Positions 1 to 7,681 of a stretch of 64,000 nucleotides of DNA are shown here, in pieces. Within the stretch, counting starts at the first letter, position 1, and every line of letters begins with the position of its first letter. The notes under the pieces were generated by a model, which was not told the DNA's origin, searched no databases, and was given only the letters and a program-made list of their open reading frames with translations. The DNA is from Lacticaseibacillus suibinensis (GTDB lineage Bacteria > Bacillota > Bacilli > Lactobacillales > Lactobacillaceae). A program made the translations under genes and the position numbers. The stretch lies in contig NZ_RHOK01000004.1 in NCBI RefSeq assembly GCF_003946175.1, positions 1 to 64,000 of the forward strand, read 5' to 3'.

Positions 1-135
1 TCTCCTTTTCGATTAAGTAGTATGGCCTTGAACATCCATATTCTAATCGACAAGGAGAGTTTTTCGTATAACCAGTTTGACTCCACCCGCATAGCGGGTG
101 GTTTTGAGCCTCGCGCGTCCCCGCGCGAGCCCGGC
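1..135. other. cluster of three hairpins at window edge
   Basis: No gene is seen here. Bases 1-15 pair with 44-58 (one mismatch), continuing after an internal loop as TATGG 21-25 with CCATA 36-40, followed by GTTTTT. Next come CCACCCGC 83-90 pairing with GCGGGTGG 94-101 before TTTT, and CTCGCGCG 110-117 pairing with CGCGCGAG 122-129. The first two can act as plus-strand terminators for a gene left of the window. Three closely spaced hairpins also recall the subterminal hairpins of IS200/IS605 elements, but no transposase is present, so that is only a guess. Confidence 0.45.
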
Positions 136-153
136 TAAAGCCTCTATAACAAA

Positions 154-184
154 AAAATGCTCTCACTTCATGTGAGGGCATTTT
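154..184. terminator. bidirectional intrinsic terminator
   Basis: A 13-bp stem (154-166 with 172-184, one G-T wobble) has an A-run on one side and a T-run on the other. It lies 12 bp past the stop of the minus-strand oxidoreductase gene and can end transcription from both sides. Confidence 0.8.
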
Positions 185-195
185 GCGTGCGTCGC

Positions 196-1113
196 TTAAC
201 GTAACACCACCAGTTTACCTGGGGCATGATGGGTTTCCAGCAGTTCATGGCCTTGCACGACCCCGGCTACCGAAAATGGCAAGCGTTCGGTAATTTGAAT
301 TGAGAGGCTAGTGGTCGTTGCCAGCTCCGCTAAATAAGGCAGGACGACCTCAGCTTTGGCGGGGCGATCATCACCGAGTTGGATGAGCTTCAGGTTTTTA
401 CCCTGCAGATCAGGCGTGCGGTAGGCTGTGGTGAGCAAGGTGCCACCGACCTTAGTGATGACGCTGCCTAACCCGTGGTCATCGCCGCCGTTGATGGCAT
501 TCACTGTCGCATCAGCGGCTGCCAGGTTCGGCGCAGCGTCATAGGTGGCGACTTGATCAGCCCCGAGGCTTTCAAGATAAGGTTGACTGGCCGACCCAGC
601 AATGGCGAGGACGCGCAGGCCTTCATGCTTGGCCATTTGCACCACCAGTGCGCCGACCCCGCCGCTGGCCCCAAGCACCGCTAGGGTTTGCCCAGAGGCT
701 AGGTTGAGTTGTTGGAGAATGGAATAAGCGGCAATCCCCACTTGCCCCAAGCCTGCCGCCGCGGCGTCACCAAGCAGTGCTGGCTTTTTGATCACTTTAC
801 CCACGCTCGCCGTCACGTATTCACTATAACCGCCAATCGGGCGATAATTGATGACCACATCGCCCACGGCAAATTCAGTGACGCCTTCGCCGAGTTGCGT
901 GACCGAGCCTAAAACATCGGTACCAGGGACAATGGGAAAACTCAGCTTGCGAAAAGGGGCCTGTTCACCGCGGCGCAGCGACGCATCATAAGGATTGAGG
1001 CCAAAGCCCAGCACTTTGAGCTGGACTTGCCCCGGTTTGGGTTGCGGCGGGTCGCTTTCCAGGGCTTGAAAAACCTGCGGCGCCCCATATTGATTAAAGC
1101 CAAAACGAATCAT
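196..1113 (-). CDS. NADPH:quinone oxidoreductase-like MDR protein
   Basis: A 305-residue medium-chain dehydrogenase/reductase. It has the N-terminal GroES-like fold and a Rossmann nucleotide-binding motif (GASGGVGALVVQMAK) near residue 148. It contains no cysteine, so it lacks the zinc sites of alcohol dehydrogenases and fits the zinc-independent quinone oxidoreductase branch, which reduces quinones or enones with NADPH. The start is the ATG at 1113, preceded by GGAGGTGG; a start ten codons upstream has no such site. The ATG overlaps the stop of the upstream esterase (ATGA), implying translational coupling as the last gene of a three-gene electrophile-stress operon. The exact substrate is unknown. 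Confidence 0.85.
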   Translation of the reverse strand: MIRFGFNQYGAPQVFQALESDPPQPKPGQVQLKVLGFGLNPYDASLRRGEQAPFRKLSFPIVPGTDVLGSVTQLGEGVTEFAVGDVVINYRPIGGYSEYVTASVGKVIKKPALLGDAAAAGLGQVGIAAYSILQQLNLASGQTLAVLGASGGVGALVVQMAKHEGLRVLAIAGSASQPYLESLGADQVATYDAAPNLAAADATVNAINGGDDHGLGSVITKVGGTLLTTAYRTPDLQGKNLKLIQLGDDRPAKAEVVLPYLAELATTTSLSIQITERLPFSVAGVVQGHELLETHHAPGKLVVLR

Positions 1114-1709
1114 TGTGCCACCTCCATGAAGTGAGTGAGCCACGCCTTGGCCTGGCGCAGTTCAGTAATATTGAGATTATGGCGTTGATCATGGTGAAAC
1201 ACAGTTAACTGACCGCCACTGGCCTTGATTTGTTGAGTCAAAGCCCTAAAGATGGGGGCACTGACCTTCTCATCCTGCGCGCCATGTGAAGCCCAAAGTG
1301 CCTTGCCTGCCAGCTGTAGCTTTAACGGTAGCGGGCTGGTCGGGTGCAGCAGGACTGCGGCGGGGAATGGTAAAGCTGACCCTAGTGCTGCTAAGGCAAA
1401 ATCGGCGCCATTGGAATAGCCAACTGGAATCATCGTCTGCGGGTCCAGTTGGTACTGCCGGCAGCGAGCTTGAACTGTTTCAGTGAGCCAAGCCACCTGG
1501 GTCTTGATGGCTGCCGCTTCAGCGCTGGCGGCGAAAAACTGGGTGCGGCCCTGAATGGTGACCTGGCCGCGGAGACTGAGAAGGCTGGCGTGCGGGGCCA
1601 AAAAATGGCCAATCGGCATTAAATCATTTTCCGTGCCGCCAATGCCGTGGAGTAACAGCAGGGTCGGCTGACCAGCGGCCCCGGCCTTGAACTGTTCATG
1701 GGGCCTCAT
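1110..1709 (-). CDS. alpha/beta-hydrolase, MhqD-like carboxylesterase
   Basis: A 199-residue serine hydrolase of the phospholipase/carboxylesterase family. The nucleophile elbow GYSNG puts Ser at about 99, with Asp about 146 (GAQDEKV) and His about 177 (QRHNLN) completing the triad, and HGIGG near residue 21 forming the oxyanion region. In Bacillus the homologue MhqD is encoded beside the dioxygenase MhqO and responds to quinones; the same pairing is seen here. The gene overlaps both neighbours by four bases (ATGA), so all three are probably translated together. The substrate cannot be told from the sequence. Confidence 0.85.
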   Translation of the reverse strand: MRPHEQFKAGAAGQPTLLLLHGIGGTENDLMPIGHFLAPHASLLSLRGQVTIQGRTQFFAASAEAAAIKTQVAWLTETVQARCRQYQLDPQTMIPVGYSNGADFALAALGSALPFPAAVLLHPTSPLPLKLQLAGKALWASHGAQDEKVSAPIFRALTQQIKASGGQLTVFHHDQRHNLNITELRQAKAWLTHFMEVAQ

Positions 1710-2569
1710 GCGGGCACCACTTGGAGCGGCAGCTGCGGCACACCAGCCGCAATTTCGGCCCGATGCGGTTCCAGAAATGGGGGTAAGCCAAGCGTGGTGC
1801 CTAAAGTAGCCGCTCGCTCGTCCAAAGTGAAGCCAGGCGCGGTCGTAGCGAATTCGATACGATTGCCGCCCGGTTCTTTCACATATAAGCTTTCGAACCA
1901 GCCGCGGTCGGCTCGTTTTTCAATTTGACCACCGGCGGCTTCGGTGCGGTTGGCTAAAAGCGTGAGCTGCTCGGCATCGGCCACGGCTAGGGCAATATGG
2001 TCGATGCTACCGCGGCCAAAGCGATGTTTGGTTTGCGCCTGACTAGCGGCAATCGCGATGGTGTCTTGGCCTAGCTGCAGATCACCGCCAAACGCAGGGA
2101 TGGTCAGTAGTTGCGCAAAGAACTGCCTCGTGGCCGTCGGGTCAGGGACCCGCAGCGCACTGCCAGCCAGGCCGCTAATTTGATTAACCGCTGGAATTTC
2201 ATTTTGAACGGGCGCTTGGCTGTGCGCTGGGGTTTCCACTAAGGTGACGGTCACGCCATTAGGATCTTGCACTGTCAGGCCTCCCAGACGCTGCTGCCAA
2301 AATTTGGCACTGCCAGCGGGAATGGCCAACGACAGGGTGTCCATATAACTGGTGCCATCATAGCGCGGTCCAAGATGATTGATGACAAAGAACGTGATGA
2401 CAGTGCCCGGCGTGCCCATCGCATCCCCGAAGAACAAATGCGGCATGCGCCAGTTCTCTTGATTCACGGTTTGCTTGACCAGCCGTAAACCAAGTTGCTG
2501 GGTATAAAAAGCGACCGTTGCCGCCGCATCACCGGTCAAAAGCGAAACGTGGTGTAAAGAATAGTTCAT
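1706..2569 (-). CDS. MhqO-like ring-cleaving dioxygenase (VOC family)
   Basis: A 287-residue protein of two glyoxalase/VOC modules, the first opening with YSLHHVSLLTGD and the second with IDHIALAVAD near residue 190; these His residues are typical metal ligands. Homologues such as MhqO and MhqA are extradiol dioxygenases linked to removal of hydroquinones and catechols. It is the first gene of the minus-strand trio. The start at 2569 follows AGAGGGGGC at suitable distance. Promoter and a palindromic operator lie directly upstream. The family name is secure; actual ring cleavage in this organism is inferred. Confidence 0.85.
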   Translation of the reverse strand: MNYSLHHVSLLTGDAAATVAFYTQQLGLRLVKQTVNQENWRMPHLFFGDAMGTPGTVITFFVINHLGPRYDGTSYMDTLSLAIPAGSAKFWQQRLGGLTVQDPNGVTVTLVETPAHSQAPVQNEIPAVNQISGLAGSALRVPDPTATRQFFAQLLTIPAFGGDLQLGQDTIAIAASQAQTKHRFGRGSIDHIALAVADAEQLTLLANRTEAAGGQIEKRADRGWFESLYVKEPGGNRIEFATTAPGFTLDERAATLGTTLGLPPFLEPHRAEIAAGVPQLPLQVVPA

Positions 2570-2588
2570 GCCCCATGCCCCCTCTAGT

Positions 2589-2632
2589 TACTTATTATTA
2601 ATAAGTATATCGCAGCACTTGATTAAAGCCAA
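2589..2632 (-). promoter_or_regulatory. promoter and 19-bp palindromic operator of quinone-stress operon
   Basis: On the minus strand, -35 TTGGCT (2627-2632) and -10 TATACT (2604-2609) are 17 bp apart. TACTTATTATTAATAAGTA at 2589-2607 is a perfect palindrome around a central base and covers most of the -10. That is the classic position for a dimeric repressor of the MarR or HxlR type. Its regulator is not adjacent. Confidence 0.7.
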
Positions 2633-2822
2633 GGTCGTTACTCTTATGATAGCGCGGCAACAGTGGGCCTGCTAGCGATGTGCACCTCGCTCAGTCGCTT
2701 TGACCCATGTTTACCATGAACATAAATGAGACATGTTTTTTCTAGGCGAAATACGTACTTCTTTTAGCCTGGGTGTGATCCAACATAACCGACCATTTTC
2801 GAAGTAGGGCAGAACAGCCGGA

Positions 2823-2946
2823 GCCGGCATGGGCTCAGTGGTGAAATTGTTCTTAGCCAACGGTCTAAGTTGGCTTAGAACAAGCCGCGACTTTGAGACT
2901 CGCAGAGGCTCAAAGCGCTGGCCACCACGTTCCAGCCCATGCCGGC
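2823..2946. repeat. three-way-junction inverted-repeat structure
   Basis: An outer 13-bp perfect stem (2823-2835 with 2934-2946) leads into GTGGTG 2838-2843 paired with CACCAC 2923-2928. This encloses two hairpins: a 13-bp arm 2849-2861 with 2869-2881 (one mismatch), and 2884-2897 with 2909-2922 (two bulges). Nothing here reads as a gene; the open frames crossing it have no ribosome-binding site. It could be a structured RNA or a folded remnant of a mobile element. Confidence 0.6.
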
Positions 2947-2980
2947 GGAGGCTGGTCTGCCCGGCAGCCGATGCCAAACC

Positions 2981-3271
2981 CGAGGCTACTCGTCGGAATA
3001 AGCCCGCCGACCTCCGCAGCCTAGTTGCGCTGCGTGAGGCCAACGCCGGCGTGATTAGCTACGCCTCAAGCATCGCCATCAAAAAACGATGGCAATACTT
3101 GAGGCTAGGCTACTCATCCGGCTAAGTGCAGCCTCACTACACAGCCGAGTTGCGCTCCGGTCAACAACGTCCGAGCGATTAGCTACGCCTGAAGCCTCGC
3201 CAGCAAAAAACGCTGGCAATGCTTCAGGCTAGGCTACTCGTCGGACTAAGCCCGCCGGCCTCCGCAGCCTG
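2981..3271 (+). repeat. palindromic GCTACGC/GCTAGGC elements, two copies plus half copy
   Basis: Copy one (3023-3146) has GCTACGC at 3058-3064 and GCTAGGC at 3104-3110 around the nested stems CCTCAAG/CTTGAGG and GCCATC/GATGGC. Copy two (3148-3271) has the boxes at 3182-3188 and 3228-3234 around CCTGAAGC/GCTTCAGG and GCCAGC/GCTGGC. Both loops are A-rich. Bases 2981-3022 look like the right half of a third copy. The two full copies form a head-to-tail tandem. Confidence 0.75.
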
Positions 3272-3347
3272 TTCAGCGTGCCGTGCATTTCGCGCTTAAA
3301 TCGACTATACTATTAAGGACTATGGAACATATGAAGGAGGCGGCCTG

Positions 3348-3878
3348 GTGGCACTGTTTGAACCGACATGGGCAATCAAAGCGATTTATAATCTGACCCC
3401 AGCACAATTGAAACGAGAAGGGATTCGCGCGGTGTTGACGGATCTGGATAATACCTTGATCGCCTGGAACAATCCAGACGGTACCCCGCAGTTGCGGCAG
3501 TGGCTCAGCGAAATGAAAAACGCCGGCATTACCGTGATGGTGGTCTCCAATAACAATGCGGACCGCATCGCGCGGGCTTTGGCTAAGTTGGAATTACCCT
3601 TCGTTTCGCGGGCTTTGAAACCACTACCCACTGGCATCAACCGCGCCGTTCGCCAGCTTAGCTTGACGAAAGCCGAGGTGGTCATGGTCGGTGATCAGTT
3701 GATGACCGATATCGCTGGCGGCAACGCGGCTGGCGTGCGCACCATCTTGGTCCAGCCCCTGATTGAAACGGACGCCTGGAATACGCGCATTAACCGCTTT
3801 TTTGAGCGGCGCATCATGAAACGAATGAACAAACACCATCTCATTGATTATGCGGAGGAATTGAATGGCAAACACTGA
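3348..3878 (+). CDS. yqeG: YqeG-family HAD phosphatase
   Basis: A 176-residue HAD-superfamily (subfamily IIIA) phosphatase. Motif I is TDLDNTLIAW, with catalytic Asp about 32 and 34; motif II lies in VMVVSNNN and motif III in VGDQLMTDIAGG. The physiological substrate of YqeG proteins is uncertain. It opens the conserved yqeG-yqeH-yhbY-nadD-yqeK-rsfS operon of Firmicutes. The start is GTG at 3348, seven bases after GAAGGAGG. Its end overlaps the yqeH start by 14 bases. A TATACT at 3306-3311 may be the -10, with no clear -35. Confidence 0.92.
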   Translation: MALFEPTWAIKAIYNLTPAQLKREGIRAVLTDLDNTLIAWNNPDGTPQLRQWLSEMKNAGITVMVVSNNNADRIARALAKLELPFVSRALKPLPTGINRAVRQLSLTKAEVVMVGDQLMTDIAGGNAAGVRTILVQPLIETDAWNTRINRFFERRIMKRMNKHHLIDYAEELNGKH

Positions 3879-4983
3879 TGACGCGCTTTATTGCATTGGT
3901 TGCGGCGCCAAGCTGCAGACAACGGACCCCAAGGCTGCGGGCTACTTGCCGGCCAGTAGTTTAGCCAAGGCTGATGACGGCGAGGATATTTATTGCCAGC
4001 GCTGTTTCCGGCTGCGGCATTACAACGAAATCGCGCCAGTCGAGTTGACCGACGACGATTTTTTGCGCTTACTGAATAAAATCGGGGAAAGCGACGCCTT
4101 GATTGTCAATGTGGTTGATATTTTCGACTTCAATGGCAGCGTCATTCCCGGCCTTCATCGCTTTGTCGGCGACAATCCGGTGATTTTGGTCGGTAACAAA
4201 GCAGACGTTTTACCCAAATCCATTAATGAACGGCGGGTCACCAATTGGTTGACCCAGGCCGCTCATGCTCAAGGCTTGCGGCCAGTGGCGACGCTGTTAA
4301 CCAGCGCGAAGAAAGGCCGCAATCTGGATGACCTCCTGGCGCTGATTGAGCAGTACCGTGAGCATCGTGATGTCTATGTGGTCGGGGTGACGAACACTGG
4401 GAAGTCGACTTTGATCAACCGTATCATCAAAGATGAAAATGGGATGGGCGACTTGATTACCACCTCACGCTTTCCCGGCACCACACTGGACCGCATTCAA
4501 ATTCCGCTGGCGGATGGCCATTTCTTAATTGACACCCCAGGGATTATTCACCGCCACCAAATGGCGCATTACGTTAATCCCAAGGATCTCCAGCTGGTGG
4601 CGCCGACTAAGCCGATTCGCCCCACAGTGTTCCAACTTAACGCCGGCCAGACCTTGTTCTTTGCCGGGTTAGCGCGCTTTGATTACTTGCGCGGGCCAAA
4701 GTCAGGCTTTACGGTGTATGCCGATAATCAGCTGTTGCTTCACCGGACGAAGCTGGCCAATGCGGATGCCTTTTACGAAAAGCATCGCGGCGACTTGCTC
4801 AGCCCGCCGCGGGCCGAAGATTTGGCCACTTTCCCGCCACTGGCGCGCTTTGAGTTTACGCCGAAGGGAAAATCGGATCTTGTGATTGCCGGGCTCGGCT
4901 GGGTGGTGGTGCCAGCTGGAGCGACGGTTGCCGGCTATGCGCCGGAAGGGGTCGACGTCTTATTGCGCAAGGCTTTGATTTAG
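3865..4983 (+). CDS. yqeH: ribosome biogenesis GTPase YqeH
   Basis: A 372-residue circularly permuted GTPase needed for 30S subunit assembly in Bacillus. An N-terminal zinc finger has the pairs CIGC (residues 10-13) and CQRC. The G motifs come in permuted order: NKAD (G4) first, then the P-loop GVTNTGKST near residue 174, then DTPG (G3). The C-terminal part matches the family's RNA-binding domain. The ATG at 3865 follows GAGGAATT inside the end of yqeG. Length and order are normal for the family. Confidence 0.97.
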   Translation: MANTDDALYCIGCGAKLQTTDPKAAGYLPASSLAKADDGEDIYCQRCFRLRHYNEIAPVELTDDDFLRLLNKIGESDALIVNVVDIFDFNGSVIPGLHRFVGDNPVILVGNKADVLPKSINERRVTNWLTQAAHAQGLRPVATLLTSAKKGRNLDDLLALIEQYREHRDVYVVGVTNTGKSTLINRIIKDENGMGDLITTSRFPGTTLDRIQIPLADGHFLIDTPGIIHRHQMAHYVNPKDLQLVAPTKPIRPTVFQLNAGQTLFFAGLARFDYLRGPKSGFTVYADNQLLLHRTKLANADAFYEKHRGDLLSPPRAEDLATFPPLARFEFTPKGKSDLVIAGLGWVVVPAGATVAGYAPEGVDVLLRKALI

Positions 4984-4992
4984 GAGGTCAGC

Positions 4993-5307
4993 ATGTTAAC
5001 AGGAAAACAAAAACGCTTTTTGCGCAGTCGCGCTAATACGATGCGCCCGTTAGTCTCACTAGGTAAAAATGGGCTTTCAGATCAGTTCGTCGATGGGGTG
5101 GCCAAAGCCTTGGAAGCCCGCGAATTAGTGAAAATTTCCCTGCTCCAAACCGCAGAGGAAACGCCGGCGCAGGTCGGGGCCTTTTTAGCCCGCACCATTC
5201 CAGGTGCCCAGGTCGCCCAAACCATTGGCCGGACGGTGCTAATGTACCGTAAGGCCACTAAAGAAGAGCATCAGAAACTCTCTGTTGAAGTGGCCAAATT
5301 GGGGTGA
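4993..5307 (+). CDS. yhbY: YhbY CRM-domain RNA-binding protein
   Basis: A 104-residue single CRM-domain protein. The start [15 protein letters not shown] and the GxxG-like loop SLGKNGLS are characteristic. YhbY proteins associate with pre-50S particles and take part in ribosome maturation. The gene lies 9 bp after yqeH, with AGGAGGTC ahead of its ATG, and its stop is just upstream of the nadD start. This is the standard position in the operon. Confidence 0.95.
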   Translation: MLTGKQKRFLRSRANTMRPLVSLGKNGLSDQFVDGVAKALEARELVKISLLQTAEETPAQVGAFLARTIPGAQVAQTIGRTVLMYRKATKEEHQKLSVEVAKLG

Positions 5308-5311
5308 GACT

Positions 5312-5965
5312 GTGACCAACACGCTACAAACACATCTGCGCCAACCGGTGATTACCGAAGAGGTCAGTGAACAGATTCTGGGGCCGCGGCGCAAACAAGT
5401 CGGCCTGCTCGGTGGCACGTTTAATCCCGTTCACCTGGGGCATTTGATCATGGCGGAAACCGTGGGCACCCAGTTGGGCTTAAGCAAAGTCCTGTTTATG
5501 CCGGATAATTTGCCGCCGCATGTCGATCATAAAGAAGCCATCCCGGCGCCGCAGCGCGTTGAGATGCTGCAAGCGGCAATTCACGACAATCCCATGTTTG
5601 GGCTGGAATTGATTGAAGTGCAGCGCGGCGGGGTCAGCTATTCCATTGATACCATGCGCCAGCTCACCAAAACCCATCCGGATACCGATTACTTCTTCAT
5701 CATCGGCGCCGATATGGTGAATTACTTGCCCAAATGGCGCGCCATTGATGAACTCCTGAAGCTGGTGCATTTCGTCGGCGTCAAGCGCCGCGGCTTTGCG
5801 CCCACTAGCCCGTATCCGATTACCTGGGTCGATGCCCCCACCATTGAGATTTCTTCCAGTCAGATTCGCACCAAAATCAGAACCGGACAAAGCATTCGTT
5901 ACCTGGTGCCAGATTGTGTCCGGAATTATATCGAGAAAGAAGGGTTGTATCTTGACGAACATTGA
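5312..5965 (+). CDS. nadD: nicotinate-nucleotide adenylyltransferase
   Basis: A 217-residue nucleotidyltransferase that makes nicotinate adenine dinucleotide from nicotinate mononucleotide and ATP in NAD synthesis. The signature [11 protein letters not shown] contains the HxGH motif and the C-terminal [11 protein letters not shown] motif binds ATP. A start at 5285 (TTG) is open, but the GTG at 5312 is preceded by GGGGTGAG and gives a normal length, so it is preferred. It lies between yhbY and yqeK and overlaps yqeK by 14 bases. Confidence 0.95.
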   Translation: MTNTLQTHLRQPVITEEVSEQILGPRRKQVGLLGGTFNPVHLGHLIMAETVGTQLGLSKVLFMPDNLPPHVDHKEAIPAPQRVEMLQAAIHDNPMFGLELIEVQRGGVSYSIDTMRQLTKTHPDTDYFFIIGADMVNYLPKWRAIDELLKLVHFVGVKRRGFAPTSPYPITWVDAPTIEISSSQIRTKIRTGQSIRYLVPDCVRNYIEKEGLYLDEH

Positions 5966-6566
5966 ATATCCGCAAAGTCTCACGCAAGGGTTGTCTCGCG
6001 CTGAGCTGCTCAATCATTTACAAAATCGGCTAGATGACGCCCGCTTTCAGCACTGTCTGCGCGTTGAAACCACGGCTCGGCAGCTGGCCCAGCGCTTCGA
6101 TGCCGATGTGGATCGCGCTGGTTTAGCCGGTCTACTGCATGATTATGCCAAGCAGATTCCGGTGGAAGAATACCGGCGGGTGATTGTTGAAAATGGCTTT
6201 GATCCGGCCTTGCTGCAGTACAATCGCGGCGTCTGGCATGGCATTGTTGGCACTTGGTTCATCAAAACCGAAACTGGCATCATGGATCATGCGGTGCTCC
6301 AGGCCATTGAGCGCCATACCACTGGCGATCCCGACATGACCGTGCTGGACCAGATCATTTTCGTTGCGGACTTTATTGAACCAGCTCGCACCTTAGACGC
6401 GGAAGTTCAAGCGCGTCGGGCGGCAGAAACTAACCTCGAGCTGGCCAGCTTCATTGAAATGAAAAATACCTTGCAATACTTGATTAGCAGCGAGCTGACG
6501 GTTTATCCGAAAACGCTGCTGACCTACAATGCTTTTTTGAAGAAAACACAAGCAGCGCGGGCCTAA
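5952..6566 (+). CDS. yqeK: YqeK HD-domain hydrolase
   Basis: A 204-residue HD-domain protein. The motif LLHDYAKQI supplies the His-Asp pair, with further His residues at HCLRVE and WHGIVG. Members of this family from Gram-positive bacteria act as symmetrical diadenosine tetraphosphate hydrolases that cleave Ap4A to ADP. The frame is open far upstream through nadD, but TTG at 5952, seven bases after GAAAGAAGGG, gives the expected length. The overlap with nadD suggests coupled translation. Confidence 0.92.
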   Translation: MTNIEYPQSLTQGLSRAELLNHLQNRLDDARFQHCLRVETTARQLAQRFDADVDRAGLAGLLHDYAKQIPVEEYRRVIVENGFDPALLQYNRGVWHGIVGTWFIKTETGIMDHAVLQAIERHTTGDPDMTVLDQIIFVADFIEPARTLDAEVQARRAAETNLELASFIEMKNTLQYLISSELTVYPKTLLTYNAFLKKTQAARA

Positions 6567-6595
6567 CCTGCGCCTCACCTTAAGGAGGGTTTATT

Positions 6596-6952
6596 CTGGA
6601 TACCAAAGCATTACTGCAAACTGCCGTTCACGCGGCTGATGAAAAACGGGCTGAGGACATTGTGGCCTTGGATATGACCAAGGTCTCCTTGTTGGCGGAT
6701 TACTTTGTGATCATGAGTGCCGGCTCAACGCGCCAGGTGCAAGCCATTGTCGATGAAATTGAAACGCAGGTCAAAGCCGCTGGTGGCGTTGACCCGCGCA
6801 TCGAAGGGAACAAAGAATCCAAGTGGATTTTGATGGACTTCGGGGATGTCGTGGTCAATGTCTTCACCCCAGAAGAACGGCAATTCTATAACTTGGAAAA
6901 GCTGTGGCAACAGGCGCCACTGGTTGACGTGTCAAACTGGGTCAACGCATGA
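6596..6952 (+). CDS. rsfS: ribosome silencing factor RsfS
   Basis: A 118-residue RsfS/Iojap protein that binds L14 on the 50S subunit and blocks subunit joining in poor growth. Core motifs are DIVALDM, DYFVIMSAGS and EGNKESKWILMDFGDVVVNVF. A GTG at 6662 would remove the N-terminal helix conserved in the family. Reading further upstream, the frame opens with LDTKALLQTAVHAADEKRA, and the best start is a CTG at 6596, six bases after AAGGAGGG; an ATT at 6593 is too close. CTG starts are rare. The stop overlaps the next ATG (ATGA). Confidence 0.93.
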   Translation: MDTKALLQTAVHAADEKRAEDIVALDMTKVSLLADYFVIMSAGSTRQVQAIVDEIETQVKAAGGVDPRIEGNKESKWILMDFGDVVVNVFTPEERQFYNLEKLWQQAPLVDVSNWVNA

Positions 6953-7680
6953 TTTACGCTACCTTTGCGCAGGTGTATGACACCTTGATGGACGAGTCGC
7001 TGTATCTGAAGTGGCGCGACTATGTGCAGGCGCGCGTGGCGCCGCAACCGGTGCTTGAGCTTGCCGGCGGCTCCGGCAGCTTGGCCGGGTTATTGGCGGC
7101 GGCCGGCTATCAGCCGACCGTCTTTGATTTGTCCAACGAAATGTTGGCCTTAGCCGATGCCAAGCTGGCTGCCAAAGGCGTGCAGCTGCCCCTAATTCAA
7201 GGCGATATGCGCGATTTAAGCGCGCTTGGCGAATACCCAGTGGTGACTTGCTTTGATGATTCGATTTGCTACATGCCGGATTTGGCTAGTGTGACGGCGG
7301 TGTTTAAGCAGGTGGCGGCCCATTTGCCGCAAGGCGGGGACTTCATGTTTGATGCGCATTCGCTACACCAGATGGATGATTTGTTCCCAGGTTACATGTA
7401 CAATTACCAGACCGAAGATTATGCCTTTTTGTGGCATAGTTACGCCGGTGAGGTGCCACATTCTGCCTCCCATGATTTGACCTTCTTCGTTTACGATGAA
7501 GCCATCGATGCCTATCATCCGCTGATCGAAACCCATGAGGAGCGCACTTACCCGATTGCTGATTACGAAAAAGCGCTCAAGGCCGCGGGCTTTACAGACA
7601 TTGAAGTGACAGCAGATTTTGGCACCGGTGCGGTGGCACCTGATAGCACTCGCTGGTTCTTTCACGCAAAGAAGGGATGA
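6949..7680 (+). CDS. yqeM: YqeM-like SAM-dependent methyltransferase
   Basis: A 243-residue class I methyltransferase. Motif I, VLELAGGSGSLAGLL (residues 35-49), binds S-adenosylmethionine and is followed by the acidic VFDLSNEML. The target of YqeM is not established; its fixed place after rsfS points to a role in translation or RNA modification. The ATG overlaps the rsfS stop by four bases, and the stop lies just before the tmcAL start. Confidence 0.9.
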   Translation: MIYATFAQVYDTLMDESLYLKWRDYVQARVAPQPVLELAGGSGSLAGLLAAAGYQPTVFDLSNEMLALADAKLAAKGVQLPLIQGDMRDLSALGEYPVVTCFDDSICYMPDLASVTAVFKQVAAHLPQGGDFMFDAHSLHQMDDLFPGYMYNYQTEDYAFLWHSYAGEVPHSASHDLTFFVYDEAIDAYHPLIETHEERTYPIADYEKALKAAGFTDIEVTADFGTGAVAPDSTRWFFHAKKG

Positions 7681-7681
7681 T

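Noticed and set aside
2711-3125. Open frames of about 100 residues on both strands in the gap before yqeG
   Set aside because: They cross the inverted repeats, have no ribosome-binding site, and give Arg/Ser-rich sequence with no resemblance to proteins.
3023-3271. CRISPR array in the repeat region
   Set aside because: Units are palindromic, about 125 bp, with variable stems rather than identical repeats and unique spacers, and no cas genes are present.
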